Shown piece after piece: positions 45,128-54,806 of a stretch of 64,000 nt of DNA. Below the pieces are notes generated by a model that made no database searches, had not been told where the DNA came from, and was given only the letters and a program-made list of their open reading frames with translations. The DNA is from Bacillus sp. V5-8f (GTDB lineage: Bacteria > Bacillota > Bacilli > Bacillales > DSM-1321), in NCBI RefSeq assembly GCF_002863565.1, contig NZ_PGUW01000002.1, positions 124,001 through 188,000 on the forward strand. Direction: 5' to 3'. The position numbers and the translations under genes are program-made. How positions within the stretch are numbered: position 1 is the first letter of the stretch; each line of letters opens with the position of its first letter.

Positions 45128-46462
45128 ATGGGACACAACAATACGGATATCACCAGTAGCTCAAAAAGGGAATCATTAAATCCAGTCTCGAATGAAAATC
45201 GCCTTTTTGGCCTGACAACCTACATAACACTTTGGATTTCTTCCATGGTTGTTATTCAAATTTTTATGATCGGCCAATCGTATCTTCCTCCTGCCGGAAA
45301 ATTGAATTTATTTCAAGCAGGGGTAGTAACCATTATTTCAGCTGTTTTAACCGGTGCATTGTTTGTCATCAATTCAAAGCCCGGATTGGTATATGGAATT
45401 CCGTTTATTGTCCAGGCACGGTCATCTTTTGGATATAACGGTGCGAGAATTGCATCGCTGATAAGGGTTTTGCCAGCTGTATTCTGGTATGGGATTGGTT
45501 CATGGATCGGTGCTGCAGCTATTGATTATATAACAAAAACGATTTGGGGATATAGCAATATCTGGTTATATTTTATCTTATTTCAAGTTATCCAAACTAT
45601 GATCGCATACTTTGGAATGAATTCTATTAAGTGGTTCGACTCTTTGCTATCTATTGTCGTACTAGGTTTTTTAATATACATTACTGTGCAGTTAATTAAT
45701 GTAGGAGGGTTAAAGATTGCTAGTAGCTGGAGCTCAGAAGGAACTTGGGGAATGCCATTTTATGCTGCAATAACCGCCTCAGTGGGTGTTTTAATAACAG
45801 CTGTCATTAATAATGGAGATTTAAGCCGTTATTTGGAAAATAAGCCTAGGTATAACTGGATCGGACATTTGGTTGGAATTGTCCCTATGTATATAATCAT
45901 GCTTGTAATCGGTGTTTTAGCAGCAGCTGCTACTGGCATATGGGATCCGGTACAAGCACTTGTATCTGTCATTCCTAACCCAGCTGTAGCAGTAGCGATG
46001 ATGATTTTTATCGTTGTGGCACAATTCACAAGTAATTTAACAATTAATATTAAGCCGCCCGCACTCGTATTAATGGAAACTTTCAATCTATCCTGGGGAG
46101 TATCGGTAATTATTGTAGGAATTCTAAGTATTGTCACCTTCCCTTGGCTTTTAATAACCAGCTCTGCTTTTAACACATTCATAGCATTTTACTCCGCTTT
46201 CCTTGGGCCATTGCTGGGCATATTAATAGCGGATTATTACTTGGTCCACAAACAAAAGCTAAACATAGACGCACTATATCAGGATACAATAAAATATAAT
46301 TGGTTAGGGCTGGGATCGCTTATCATTGGAGGAGTATTCGGTATCGTCTTCCTTGAAATTTCCTGGATGGTTGGTTTACCAATTAGCGCATTCATTTATT
46401 GGGCTGGATATCAATTTCTTCCGTCCTATAAGGCGCAAAAATCCGGAAAAGTAGTCGCGTAA
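45128..46462 (+). CDS. NCS1-family permease (cytosine/purine/hydantoin/allantoin type)
   Basis: The 444-aa membrane protein has about 12 hydrophobic segments and the NCS1 marks GLVYGIPFIVQARSSFGYNGARI (substrate region of TM1-TM3), WYGIGSWIGAAAID and NGDLSRYLENK. The family takes up purines, cytosine, allantoin or hydantoins by cation symport. ATG 45128 follows AGGGAA; an in-frame ATG at 45119 is less well placed. It lies 400 bases after the hyu operon, so hydantoin uptake is the natural suggestion. It probably has its own promoter, because the hyu terminator lies between. Confidence 0.88.
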   Translation: MGHNNTDITSSSKRESLNPVSNENRLFGLTTYITLWISSMVVIQIFMIGQSYLPPAGKLNLFQAGVVTIISAVLTGALFVINSKPGLVYGIPFIVQARSSFGYNGARIASLIRVLPAVFWYGIGSWIGAAAIDYITKTIWGYSNIWLYFILFQVIQTMIAYFGMNSIKWFDSLLSIVVLGFLIYITVQLINVGGLKIASSWSSEGTWGMPFYAAITASVGVLITAVINNGDLSRYLENKPRYNWIGHLVGIVPMYIIMLVIGVLAAAATGIWDPVQALVSVIPNPAVAVAMMIFIVVAQFTSNLTINIKPPALVLMETFNLSWGVSVIIVGILSIVTFPWLLITSSAFNTFIAFYSAFLGPLLGILIADYYLVHKQKLNIDALYQDTIKYNWLGLGSLIIGGVFGIVFLEISWMVGLPISAFIYWAGYQFLPSYKAQKSGKVVA

Positions 46463-46494
46463 CGAAAAAAAGAATCTTGCTTTTATACTGAAAG

Positions 46495-46533
46495 TGCTTG
46501 GTACATATTAAAGTATGAATCAAGCATTTTTTC
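46495..46533 (+). terminator. Terminator of the NCS1 permease gene
   Basis: TGCTTG pairs with CAAGCA around an inner partly paired loop (GTACATA/TATG), followed by TTTTTTC. Confidence 0.7.
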
Positions 46534-46614
46534 TATGATACTCTTTTTTGAGAATTTTCTTCAAAAGTCTTTCTATACTATCCTCCATCTAAACAAAATA
46601 CATCGAAGATACTT

Positions 46615-46655
46615 AATTAAAAAGGAGGCAAGCTTCTGAAACATCGCTTACCTCC
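46615..46655 (-). terminator. Terminator of the LLM oxidoreductase gene
   Basis: On the minus strand GGAGGTAAGC pairs with GCTTGCCTCC (one G-U) around a 12-base loop, followed by TTTTTAATT. Confidence 0.82.
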
Positions 46656-46670
46656 GGTGAAAAAAATTGG

Positions 46671-47714
46671 TTATTGATTGGATGCCGGTTTAATTCCAGT
46701 AATTTCAGAAACAATTTCATAAGATCTCAGACGGTCATAATGGTCAAATATTTGGGCGTTGATGATCATTTCATCCGCCTGGGTTTCATCTAGGAATGCC
46801 TGCAATTTCTCCTTAACTGTTTCTGGTCCTCCAATTATGGATGAGCCAAGCTGCTGCTCAAGGGCCGCCATTTCATACGGTGTCCATAGTTCATCCATGT
46901 TGTCAACTGGTGGTTTCAATTGGCCGGGATTATTACGGATTAGTGCTAAAAATTGCTGCTGCATGGACGTGGCAAGGCGTTTTGCTTTCTCATCACTATC
47001 AGCTGCTATGACGTTGACCCCAACCATTGCATATGGTTTTTCCAATACATCAGATGGACGGAAGCTTGTTCGGTATAACCTTAGTGCACCAAGAGTGTTT
47101 TTTGGCGAGAAGTGGCTAGCAAATGAGAATGGAAGTCCAAGCTGGCCTGCCATTTGGGCACTGAAACCGCTTGAGCCAAGCAGCCAGATTGGGATATTTA
47201 GCCCTTCACCTGGAACGGCTCTTACATGGTTGTTGTTTGATCCCAACGCCGGGTTTAAATAAGAACGGAGCTCTTCAACTTGTTCAGGAAAATCCTCGCC
47301 ATTACTCATTTTGTCCCGACGCAAAGCATAAGCGGTAAGTTGGTCAGTTCCTGGTGCGCGACCCAGTCCAAGGTCGATCCGCCCAGGATAGAGGGACTCG
47401 AGTGTTCCGAACTGCTCAGCGATAACAAGTGGGGCATGATTTGGAAGCATGATGCCGCCTGATCCAACGCGAATCTTCGATGTGCCCCCAGCTACATGGC
47501 CAATGACAACTGAGGTAGCAGAACTGGCAATTCCAGTCATATTATGGTGTTCAGCGAGCCAGTAACGGGTAAATCCCCAATTCTCGACATGCTGTGCCAA
47601 GTCAAGAGTGTTTTTTAACGCATCTGAAGCAGTTCCCCCGACCACAATAGGGGAGAGGTCAAGCACAGAAAATTTAATATCACTTAATTTCTTTTGGTTG
47701 CTTCCATTCGACAT
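46671..47714 (-). CDS. LLM-class flavin-dependent oxidoreductase
   Basis: The 347-aa protein is a bacterial-luciferase-like monooxygenase of the single-chain group common in Bacillus (YceB/YhbW type). It has [64 protein letters not shown] and [26 protein letters not shown], all typical. It should bind FMN and oxidise an unknown small substrate. It is monocistronic with its own terminator, and the start is ATG 47714 behind a weak AGAAG. Confidence 0.88.
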   Translation of the reverse strand: MSNGSNQKKLSDIKFSVLDLSPIVVGGTASDALKNTLDLAQHVENWGFTRYWLAEHHNMTGIASSATSVVIGHVAGGTSKIRVGSGGIMLPNHAPLVIAEQFGTLESLYPGRIDLGLGRAPGTDQLTAYALRRDKMSNGEDFPEQVEELRSYLNPALGSNNNHVRAVPGEGLNIPIWLLGSSGFSAQMAGQLGLPFSFASHFSPKNTLGALRLYRTSFRPSDVLEKPYAMVGVNVIAADSDEKAKRLATSMQQQFLALIRNNPGQLKPPVDNMDELWTPYEMAALEQQLGSSIIGGPETVKEKLQAFLDETQADEMIINAQIFDHYDRLRSYEIVSEITGIKPASNQ

Positions 47715-47865
47715 ACTTTCATCTTCTTTCTAAAAAAAGTACTGTAACATTACAAATTTACCGATACTTACTTTTGATAACCAACAAAATTATATCGATT
47801 TAAAAAAGGATGAGCAAAAAAACTGCTCATCCTGCATAGAAGTATTGTGCGAAATATATGAGAAA

Positions 47866-48912
47866 TTAAACATGTAAGAACGTCACGCAAACCGGGTATG
47901 GGACAGTTACATCAGACTGAACTAAGCTTAATCGACCTGTTTCCTCATTCCTGGAGAAAAGGACAAGGTTGTGTGATTCGTGATTGGATGCAACTACAAA
48001 CTTTCCAGTTGGGTCAATCTCAAAGTCCCGTGGCCAGCTCCCTTCGGTGGATGTGTGCTCTACAAACTCCAATTTGCCCGTTTCCTGGTCCACAGCAAAC
48101 AAAGCAATACTGTTATGTCCACGGTTGCCAGCATAGACAAAACGCCCATCAGCGGATATTCGGATGGCGCTTCCTTGGCTATTTTCAGTAAAATCTTGCG
48201 GAATGGCTGATAGGTATTGAAGTTCTTTGAAACTGCCATCCTCGTTATTATATGCTAAAGCAATTACTTCATTGCTTAACTCAGTCATTACATAAGCATA
48301 TTTACCGTTTGGATGGAAAACCAAATGTCTCGGACCGCTTCCAGGTTTTACGCTTAATGATTGAATTTCCGTTAATTTGCGATCCGTTAATTGATAAGTA
48401 ACAATTTTGTCGGTTCCTAAGTCGACAACTGCAACATATCTTTCGTCAGGAGTAAAACCAGAATAATGTACATGCGGCTTTTCCTGTCTTTCTTTATTTG
48501 GTCCCATACCTTCATGCTGGATAATAGAAGAGCGGTCGGTTATGGCTCCTTCCTCATTTTCAATTAAGTAGGATTCCACTGTCCCTCTATGATAATTCGC
48601 AGTCACAATGTTCCGCTTGGCTCTATCAACATCAATATGGCAGGGGGAAGCACCCTCAGTTACTATACTGTTAAGCAAAGAAAGTTCTCCGTTCTCTTGT
48701 ATCGAGTATGCGGCTGCTCCGCCAGAATCCTCTTCCTTGGCTACAGCAAACAAATTTCTGTTATCTTTGCTTACTGTCACATATGTAGGATTTTCTAATC
48801 GGGCGGCAAGTGTAGCTGTGCTTAGCTTTCCGTTTTCTGTTTCAAGAGTAAAGGTATAAATACCCTCACTATCACCTTTTGTGTATGTCCCGATATAACC
48901 TTTTAATTTCAC
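47866..48912 (-). CDS. Lactonase family protein (6-phosphogluconolactonase-like)
   Basis: The 348-aa protein is a seven-bladed beta-propeller of the YkgB/Pgl lactonase family. It has LKGYIGTYTKGDSEGIYTF at the start, repeated blade motifs, GSGPRHLVFHPNGKYAYVMTEL, FVYAGNRGHNSIALF and GSWPRDFEIDPTGKFVVASN. These are the standard signatures. It would hydrolyse 6-phosphogluconolactone or a similar sugar lactone in the cytoplasm. I choose GTG 48912 with GGAGG about 10 bases upstream; the frame is open to a TTG at 48933, which lies before that site. Confidence 0.88.
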   Translation of the reverse strand: MKLKGYIGTYTKGDSEGIYTFTLETENGKLSTATLAARLENPTYVTVSKDNRNLFAVAKEEDSGGAAAYSIQENGELSLLNSIVTEGASPCHIDVDRAKRNIVTANYHRGTVESYLIENEEGAITDRSSIIQHEGMGPNKERQEKPHVHYSGFTPDERYVAVVDLGTDKIVTYQLTDRKLTEIQSLSVKPGSGPRHLVFHPNGKYAYVMTELSNEVIALAYNNEDGSFKELQYLSAIPQDFTENSQGSAIRISADGRFVYAGNRGHNSIALFAVDQETGKLEFVEHTSTEGSWPRDFEIDPTGKFVVASNHESHNLVLFSRNEETGRLSLVQSDVTVPYPVCVTFLHV

Positions 48913-49326
48913 GTCATGATCGCCTCCAAACAAATATCTTTTCTATTTTATCATAATTAACCTTTTTTTAAGAATTTCACACCTTTTTGTATACAGAAGG
49001 CAGAGTTAAATTATATGAAGCTGGAAAACGGTGAATATGATAAATACTCCACTAATTATTCGCTGGAAAAATTAGTAACCATATTAAGGATATAAAAAGT
49101 TAGGGGAAAGAGGGCTCCATCAGAAAAACCTTGTTTCTTTATATAACCGAACCATAGTTATTGTTCAATTGTTTCGTCAGGTTACTTACATGATTATTTG
49201 TAAGTGATTTTATTAGCTAGCTGTTGAAGAGAAGATGGCAAATTGGATATCGTGAACGTGTTAGAAAATTGTATAGAAAGGGAATTATCAAGGAGTGAGC
49301 ATACTATTTTGCGAGGAGAGATGACG
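48913..49326. other. Intergenic region between divergent genes
   Basis: It holds the leaders of the lactonase gene (minus) and the CBS gene (plus). A 26-codon ORF at 49015 lacks a ribosome binding site and is not annotated. No RNA element was recognised. Confidence 0.45.
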
Positions 49327-50049
49327 ATGGCCACAAAAACTAAAAAGAGCCAATCGGAGCGGTTTGAGGCAGCATTCAATCGTATTCATAAAGCATTGAT
49401 GCAGACAGTAAAAAATGCAAGAAGCGATAAATTTACGGATTTGGTATACAAAGGGAAAAACCATGCGTTTATCCGTTTTTATGAACATGACTTAGCCCAG
49501 TTTGCGAAGTTGAGAAATGCAATCGTCCATGAAAAGATAGAGGAAGGATACTATATAGCTGATCCTCACCTTGATATCGTGGAGAAAATCGAAAGCATTG
49601 CGGAGGAGTTTGAAAAACCTGCATCTGCACTTTCGATTTCAACAAAACCGGTTACTTATTTTCATGAGTCGGACAAGCTGTCTGATGTGCTACTAGCGAT
49701 CAAAAAAGAATCCCATTCCCAGTTTCCTGTATATAATGCTAACGGTGAATATGTGTGGCTGTTAACATCAGCTGAAATTGTAAAATACCTGGCTGAACAT
49801 TTTTCTAATGACAGCATGAATCTGAAACAAGTAAACGTGAGGGAATTGTTTAATGAAAAGAAAAAACACAATGTTCTGTTTGTATCACAGGATAGCAGCT
49901 TGTTCGAAATAGAGGATATTTTTGAAGAATTCCAATCTAAAAACCAGAAAGTAGACGCTATACTGATTACCAAATCGGGATCTAAAAAGGAGCAGCCTAA
50001 TGGGATCATTACCTCCTGGGACTTACTTGAAGCAGAGATAGGTGAATAG
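49327..50049 (+). CDS. CBS-domain protein
   Basis: The 240-aa soluble protein has a helical N-terminal half (about 1-100) with LVYKGKNHAFIRFYEHDLAQF. Two CBS motifs follow: SDVLLAIKKESHSQFPVYNANGEYVWLLTSAEI and FEIEDIFEEFQS...DAILITKSG...GIITSWDLLEA. CBS pairs bind adenosine nucleotides and regulate attached or partner proteins. I start at ATG 49327 because AGGAGA lies 7 bases before it; the frame is open upstream to 49243. It converges on lrgB with a shared terminator. Function unknown. Confidence 0.8.
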   Translation: MATKTKKSQSERFEAAFNRIHKALMQTVKNARSDKFTDLVYKGKNHAFIRFYEHDLAQFAKLRNAIVHEKIEEGYYIADPHLDIVEKIESIAEEFEKPASALSISTKPVTYFHESDKLSDVLLAIKKESHSQFPVYNANGEYVWLLTSAEIVKYLAEHFSNDSMNLKQVNVRELFNEKKKHNVLFVSQDSSLFEIEDIFEEFQSKNQKVDAILITKSGSKKEQPNGIITSWDLLEAEIGE

Positions 50050-50079
50050 GGGGGATAGGACTACTGTCCGTTAACGATT

Positions 50080-50109
50080 AAAGCGCTGAGGGTGAAGCCT
50101 CAGCGCTTT
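50080..50109. terminator. Bidirectional terminator between CBS gene and lrgB
   Basis: AAAGCGCTGAGG pairs perfectly with CCTCAGCGCTTT around a 6-base loop, with T on the plus side and A on the other, between convergent genes. Confidence 0.88.
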
Positions 50110-50122
50110 TCGTAGTACTATG

Positions 50123-50818
50123 CTACATTTGAGGTATCATTCTGGTCATTAATGGGATTAGCGAGTTCCCCCAAAACATGGTGATCCAGGCAGCGAGAAT
50201 CATGGCAAGTGTTGAAAATGTTGCTTCCTGCTCGCCATATTCCCTGGCTTTGTTGGTTCCCACACCATGTGCGCCCATCCCAAGGGCCAAGCCCCTGGCA
50301 ACCGGGGAAGTGATCGATAGCCACTTGATCGCGGAAGGGCCGATGATTCCGCCTATTACTCCGGTAAAGATAACAAACACTGTCGTTAATGCCGGCAGCC
50401 CCCCAATTTCTCTTGAAACCTCAATTGCAATCGGAGTAGTGATGGAGCGTGGCAAGATGCTGACAACAAGATCAGGGCTTAAATGCATAAACAGGGACAG
50501 AACAAAAGAAGAAAAAATAGCAACAAGCGTTCCAGTTGTAATGCTAAGCAGTATGTTTTTGCTGTATTTCTTCAATAAGTGCATATGTTTGTATATTGGT
50601 ACGGCAAATGCTACCGTGGCCGGTCCAAGCAGGTGGGAAATCCATTTGGATCCTTCCAGATACTCGGATGCTGGTACTTTTGCTGCCGAAATCAATAGAA
50701 TGATTGCAAGCGGACCGATCAATAAAGGATGCAAGAAGGGGAAGGACCACTTTTTATAGGCACGTTTCGCCAACATATAAATAATAACGGTTACGAGTGT
50801 AAAAATAAGTGTTTTCAA
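50123..50818 (-). CDS. LrgB/CidB-family membrane protein (YwbG-like)
   Basis: The 231-aa membrane protein has the LrgB signatures: LLGPATVAFAVPIYKHMHLLKK, PRSITTPIAIEVSREIGGLPALT, GVIGGIIGPSAIKW and GMGAHGVGTNKAREYGE. LrgAB/CidAB proteins are holin-like and in Bacillus (ywbHG) are linked to pyruvate or related transport and overflow metabolism. It starts with TTG, its first bases overlapping the lrgA stop (TTGA), so translation is coupled. Confidence 0.92.
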   Translation of the reverse strand: MKTLIFTLVTVIIYMLAKRAYKKWSFPFLHPLLIGPLAIILLISAAKVPASEYLEGSKWISHLLGPATVAFAVPIYKHMHLLKKYSKNILLSITTGTLVAIFSSFVLSLFMHLSPDLVVSILPRSITTPIAIEVSREIGGLPALTTVFVIFTGVIGGIIGPSAIKWLSITSPVARGLALGMGAHGVGTNKAREYGEQEATFSTLAMILAAWITMFWGNSLIPLMTRMIPQM

Positions 50819-51183
50819 CTTGCGTTCCTTCTTTCTTTACGGTCCAGTTTTTCTGAAACATATGCAGTACAGCCCATTACGATAAAAGTACTTATTCCAA
50901 TTAACAGAACAGCCTCAATCCCCTGCCAGCTAAGAATTTCATCATAGTTGACAATTCCTACTGCAGATGGGATAAAAAATAGAAGCAGTTCGGCTAGCAG
51001 CCAGTTTGCTCCTTTTTCCAACCAGTCAAGCTTTACTATTTTCAACATAAGAGCTGCCAACAAAAGGACCAGCCCAATCATCGAAGCGGGAATCGGAATC
51101 GGCAACAATTGTTTGATCGCCGCTCCTAAAAACAGAAATACGTGAATAAACAGTATCTGTATAATAATTATTCCTATTTTCAT
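50815..51183 (-). CDS. CidA/LrgA-family holin-like protein (YwbH-like)
   Basis: The 122-aa protein has four hydrophobic segments and the family stretch AAIKQLLPIPIPASMIGLVLLLAAL and AELLLFFIPSAVGIVNY. It pairs with LrgB. I start at ATG 51183 because GGAAGGATG is just upstream and the longer open frame (to 51264) has no such site. The LysR-type gene upstream on the same strand is the expected regulator (CidR/YwbI type). Confidence 0.88.
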   Translation of the reverse strand: MKIGIIIIQILFIHVFLFLGAAIKQLLPIPIPASMIGLVLLLAALMLKIVKLDWLEKGANWLLAELLLFFIPSAVGIVNYDEILSWQGIEAVLLIGISTFIVMGCTAYVSEKLDRKERRNAS

Positions 51184-51297
51184 TAGTAACATCCTTCCTA
51201 AAAGGACAGACCAGATGGATCCGTCACTTTTATCACTAGGTAATGTTACAATGAAAAGTAGCATTCGTGAAATATATATTTATTATCTTTCATATAA

Positions 51298-52184
51298 CTA
51301 AAAGTTATGATTGAATTCCTTTTCCATAAATTGAATAAAAGCCCTGCCAGCAAAGGAAATGTAGCGTTCCTTTTTCGTTATTAAGGCCAAGTGCCAGGAA
51401 AAACCGGGTGCAGCTTCATAATGCTGACTTGTTTATTTTCTGCCCTGCTGCATATTGACTCAGGCAAGAGCGTGATTCCTAAATTGGCGGCCACCATTTC
51501 CGTCATGAAATCCCATTGGGAGCTTTTGAACAGAATCTTTGGCTCAAAACCTTCTTCAATGCATTTTTTCCGGACGATATCATAAAGGGCAAATTCCTCA
51601 CTGTAAAAAATAAAATCTTCTTCCTGGAGTTCTTTAATGTGCACTTCTTTCCTAGCTGATAAAGGGTGTTGTTGTGGTACCAGCAGCTTTAATTCTTCCT
51701 TTACTATCGGATAAATATCGAATTGATCTTCGTCCACAGGAAGAACGGCCACACCAAGCTCGAACTCGCCCTGTTCCACACTATTTACTACCCTTGCCGC
51801 TCCATATTCAGTGATGTTTATTTTTACATTTGGATATTGCCGATGAAATTCTGACATCACCTTGGGAAAGAATAGGCTCCCTATAATGGGAGGAAGGCCA
51901 ATATTAATCTGGCCGCGCATAAGGCTTGTCATATCATTTAATGTGGTGTTCATTTCATCTACCTGGGCAAGGATTCTTTGGGCATATTCATATACGATTT
52001 GCCCGGCATCCGTCATCTCAACTGTCTTATTGGAACGAAGGAGGAGAGGCATTCCGACTTCCTCCTCAAGACTTTTAATCATTTTGCTTAGGGCCGGCTG
52101 TGAAATATGCAGCTGCTCCGAAGCCCTTGTGATATTATTTTGCTTTACTGCTTCCAAGAAATATTTAAGCTGCCGCAATTCCAT
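51298..52184 (-). pseudogene. LysR-family regulator (CidR/YwbI type) with a C-terminal frameshift
   Basis: The N-terminal helix-turn-helix is intact (MELRQLKYFLEAVKQNNITRASEQLHISQPALSKMIKSLEEEVG), and the effector domain runs normally to SIMKL. There the open frame turns to a short unrelated end and stops at 51381. In the next frame the expected LysR end continues (PGFSWHLALITKKERYISFAGRAFIQFM) to a stop at 51298. One small indel near 51405-51420 therefore splits the gene. Either the last 35-40 residues are lost, which often impairs LysR proteins, or the base calls are wrong. ATG 52184 has GGAG 9 bases upstream. It lies upstream of lrgAB on the same strand. Confidence 0.8.
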
Positions 52185-52283
52185 GTCTGCCATCTCCGAA
52201 ACTTTTAATTATAACTTGCATTCTTCATTCAGCATCCTTACGTTTACCCCTATGATTATGTATTTATACCGATTCCCGAACAA

Positions 52284-53075
52284 TCATTTCAACAATCCAA
52301 GGGATTTTAAGCCGTTATAGACGCCTGAATCAGTTACATCGGTAGTTTTATGCTTTGCGTAAGAGAATAGTTCGGGCGAACTGTTGCCCATTGCAAAGCT
52401 TTCACCAACAGCAGATAACATGTCTTTGTCGTTCATTCCGTCTCCGAACGCAATGGTTCCCGAACGGGGGATATCGAGCTCGTTTAACAAAGCTGTAACA
52501 CCTGTCCCTTTATTTACATTAGTACGAATTACATCAAAGCAATTTCGAAAGCCTTCAACATTCACTTGGGATAAATAAATCCCTTCCTCCGATTTATAGA
52601 GTTCTGCATCGTTCTCTGAAGACCCTATAATGGTAATTCCCAGGATGTCATTAAGCACACCAGATACTATTCTGTGATTCTTTTTTAAATGAAATTGCTC
52701 CATGAACCGTTGTACAACAGGGCCTTCCAACGTTGTAAAATGATTTCTTGAACTTGAATAAAGCACAAGCTCGTGGCCGTTTTCCCTTGCAGTTACCAGG
52801 AAAAATTCAACAGATCTTCTGCTCATCGGCTTTTTAAAAAAATCTTGGCCTTGATAAATTGCATAAGCGCCATTATAGCCAATGAAAGAATCTACATCCA
52901 GTAATTCTCCAATATCAGCAATTTCATGAAGCGGCCTGCCCGTGGCAAGCACAATCTCAATTCCTTTTTGCTGGAGCTGGGCTACTGCCGTTTTGGTCGA
53001 CTCTTCAATCGTTTCATCCGGCCGCATAATCGTTCCATCAATATCCAAAAAAACTATTTTATAAGTTTCCATCAT
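52284..53075 (-). CDS. Cof-type HAD-IIB phosphatase
   Basis: The 263-aa protein has the HAD motifs FLDIDGTI (nucleophile Asp), VLATGRP (motif II), the Lys region and AFGDGMNDKDML (motif IV metal site), with the C2B cap domain between. It is the Cof family of sugar-phosphate or pyridoxal-phosphate phosphatases (YkrA-like in length and style). AAGGAGTAC precedes ATG 53075; ATG 53072 is an alternative start. It is monocistronic, and the true substrate is unknown. Confidence 0.9.
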   Translation of the reverse strand: MMETYKIVFLDIDGTIMRPDETIEESTKTAVAQLQQKGIEIVLATGRPLHEIADIGELLDVDSFIGYNGAYAIYQGQDFFKKPMSRRSVEFFLVTARENGHELVLYSSSRNHFTTLEGPVVQRFMEQFHLKKNHRIVSGVLNDILGITIIGSSENDAELYKSEEGIYLSQVNVEGFRNCFDVIRTNVNKGTGVTALLNELDIPRSGTIAFGDGMNDKDMLSAVGESFAMGNSSPELFSYAKHKTTDVTDSGVYNGLKSLGLLK

Positions 53076-53682
53076 GTACTCCTTCTATTTTGCGTCCTTA
53101 CCATGATATACCGGAAATGAACTCTTTTCCAATAACCCCTTTACAAAAGGAAAAAGTACATTCAAATTTTTTAAACAACATCTTGTTACACCAAAGATTC
53201 TCATCCGGATACTTTTTTTAATAATGATGTGGAATGGACAAAATGATAAAAACCATATTGCTAACGGCATATGCTGGTTAAATCAGACACAAATACTCAT
53301 TTTATGGTTACAAACATATTTTGAAGACGTTAAATTCGAGTAGAAACTTCTATCGGTATCAAGTTTGGAAATACTATAACCAGTTTCTGTACAGGTTTTT
53401 GAAAGTATTCTCATTAAGTGAAATAAATAAAAAGGGTTATGTTCTCTTCAATCAGGCATGATGCTTAAAAGTCTTGTTGAAAATTCTCTGTTGGGCTTTT
53501 CAAAAATCTTTTGTAGCAATTAATGCGCCAATCAATGGAAGGCGGAAAGCCTTTTTTTCAGTGGGTTCCTTGATTTCGGTTTTAGTGCTCCTTTAATTAG
53601 ATTGTTTATAAAGGAATATAGTAACGAAGAGGCGAATATAACAAATGGAGATATTGTAAGAATGCTTTTTTAGAGGTGAATC
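53076..53682. other. Gene-free region between HAD and DUF4931 genes
   Basis: No gene is supported in these 600 bases. At 53547-53566 a short stem, AAGGC/GCCTT with loop GGAAA, is followed by a T-run and could be a weak plus-strand terminator of a lost gene. Confidence 0.45.
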
Positions 53683-54447
53683 ATGGATACGGAACATCAG
53701 CTGCATTTTATAACACATTTAGGGAAACAAAAGCCGCAGACACTTGCTAACAAGTCCACAGCTTGCCCATTTTGTGCAATAGAAAACCTTGAGAATATCA
53801 TAGCGCAAGAGGGGCCACTCATTTTATTGCAGAATAAATACAAAACATTACAAAACACTTTTCAAACGGTGCTAATTGAGACGGATAAGTGTGCTGATGA
53901 ATTATCTATATATCCAAAAGAACATCTACATAAATTGTTCACATTTGCTGTTAGACATTGGATGGAGATGGAGAAAAGTGGTGTATACCGTTCGGTGGTG
54001 TTATTTAAGAATCATGGCCGTCTGTCAGGAGGTACAATTAGGCACCCGCATATGCAAATTGTTGGGCTTGAGAAAGTTGATTATAAAGAGTTAATTAATG
54101 AAAAGCACTTTGAAGGGATCTCGATCTACCAAAATGAAAAGGTGTTATTTACGCTATCCAACAATCCGATTATCGGGTTTTACGAGTTCAATGTAATGAT
54201 TCAGGATATGAATGAAGTAAGAAAAATGGCAGATTGTGTTCAAGCAGCAGTCAAATTTCTATTAAACGATTTCCAGTTTAAATGTGAGAGCTACAATTTG
54301 TTTTTTTATCATATGGATTCGTATATAGCTTGCAAAATTATCCCAAGGTTCGTTTCTTCTCCTTATTTTATCGGGTATATGATCCCGCAGGTTCCAAATG
54401 ATATCGAAAATGTAGCAGACCAAATCAAGAGTATATATTTTTCTTAA
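53683..54447 (+). CDS. DUF4931/GalT-like HIT-superfamily protein
   Basis: The 254-aa protein looks like a short relative of galactose-1-phosphate uridylyltransferases. It has a CPFC zinc knuckle near residue 29, LIETDKCADELSIYPKEHL, LFKNHGRLSGGTIRHPHMQIVGL with the HPH catalytic-type motif, and a C-terminal FFYHMDSYIACKIIPRFVSSPYFIGY. This is the pattern of the Bacillus DUF4931 family. A nucleotide-transfer activity is likely but unproven. TAGAGGTG precedes the ATG. Confidence 0.82.
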   Translation: MDTEHQLHFITHLGKQKPQTLANKSTACPFCAIENLENIIAQEGPLILLQNKYKTLQNTFQTVLIETDKCADELSIYPKEHLHKLFTFAVRHWMEMEKSGVYRSVVLFKNHGRLSGGTIRHPHMQIVGLEKVDYKELINEKHFEGISIYQNEKVLFTLSNNPIIGFYEFNVMIQDMNEVRKMADCVQAAVKFLLNDFQFKCESYNLFFYHMDSYIACKIIPRFVSSPYFIGYMIPQVPNDIENVADQIKSIYFS

Positions 54448-54712
54448 GCCTTAATTTTCACTCCTGCTATTTCCACATAGTAAATCCTCAACTAGGTCGA
54501 AGCGGCATGCCCGAAAAAAATTTGTACAGTTGTAAATTTGAAAAGTAAACGAACCGTTTGAAAGCGATAGGGATTGATGGAGCCGAAGGTGGATGGATGC
54601 ATCTATCCACTTATAACATTGTTCACTCATTTTTAAGAAAAAGATTTGTGAAAATCTTAAAATATTGTTACTATACTATTTGTGTTAATTGAATAAAATC
54701 CGTACATTCGGA

Positions 54713-54746
54713 AGAGGTTCTAGCTACCCTCTCAAAAAAACTAAGG
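54713..54746 (+). promoter_or_regulatory. preQ1-I riboswitch
   Basis: AGAGGTTCTAGCTACCCTCT followed by an A-rich run and CTAAGG is the class I preQ1 aptamer: stem P1 AGAGG/CCTCT, loop TTCTAGCTA, and the A-rich tail that forms the pseudoknot. It sits about 60 bases before queC, where this riboswitch is found in Bacillus. Confidence 0.95.
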
Positions 54747-54748
54747 AA

Positions 54749-54782
54749 AACAGGACTGCTTTCTTAGTGGTGCTGTTTTTTT
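54749..54782 (+). terminator. Riboswitch-controlled terminator before queC
   Basis: ACAGxAC pairs with GTxCTGT and is followed by a run of T. An overlapping CTAAG...CTTAG pairing uses the aptamer tail, so ligand binding can switch between the two structures. preQ1 should favour termination. Confidence 0.75.
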
Positions 54783-54806
54783 AATGAAAGGAAGTTCTAG
54801 TTAACT

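Noticed and set aside
49015..49095. 26-codon ORF in the lactonase-CBS intergenic region
   Set aside because: No ribosome binding site and no similar sequence elsewhere in the window.
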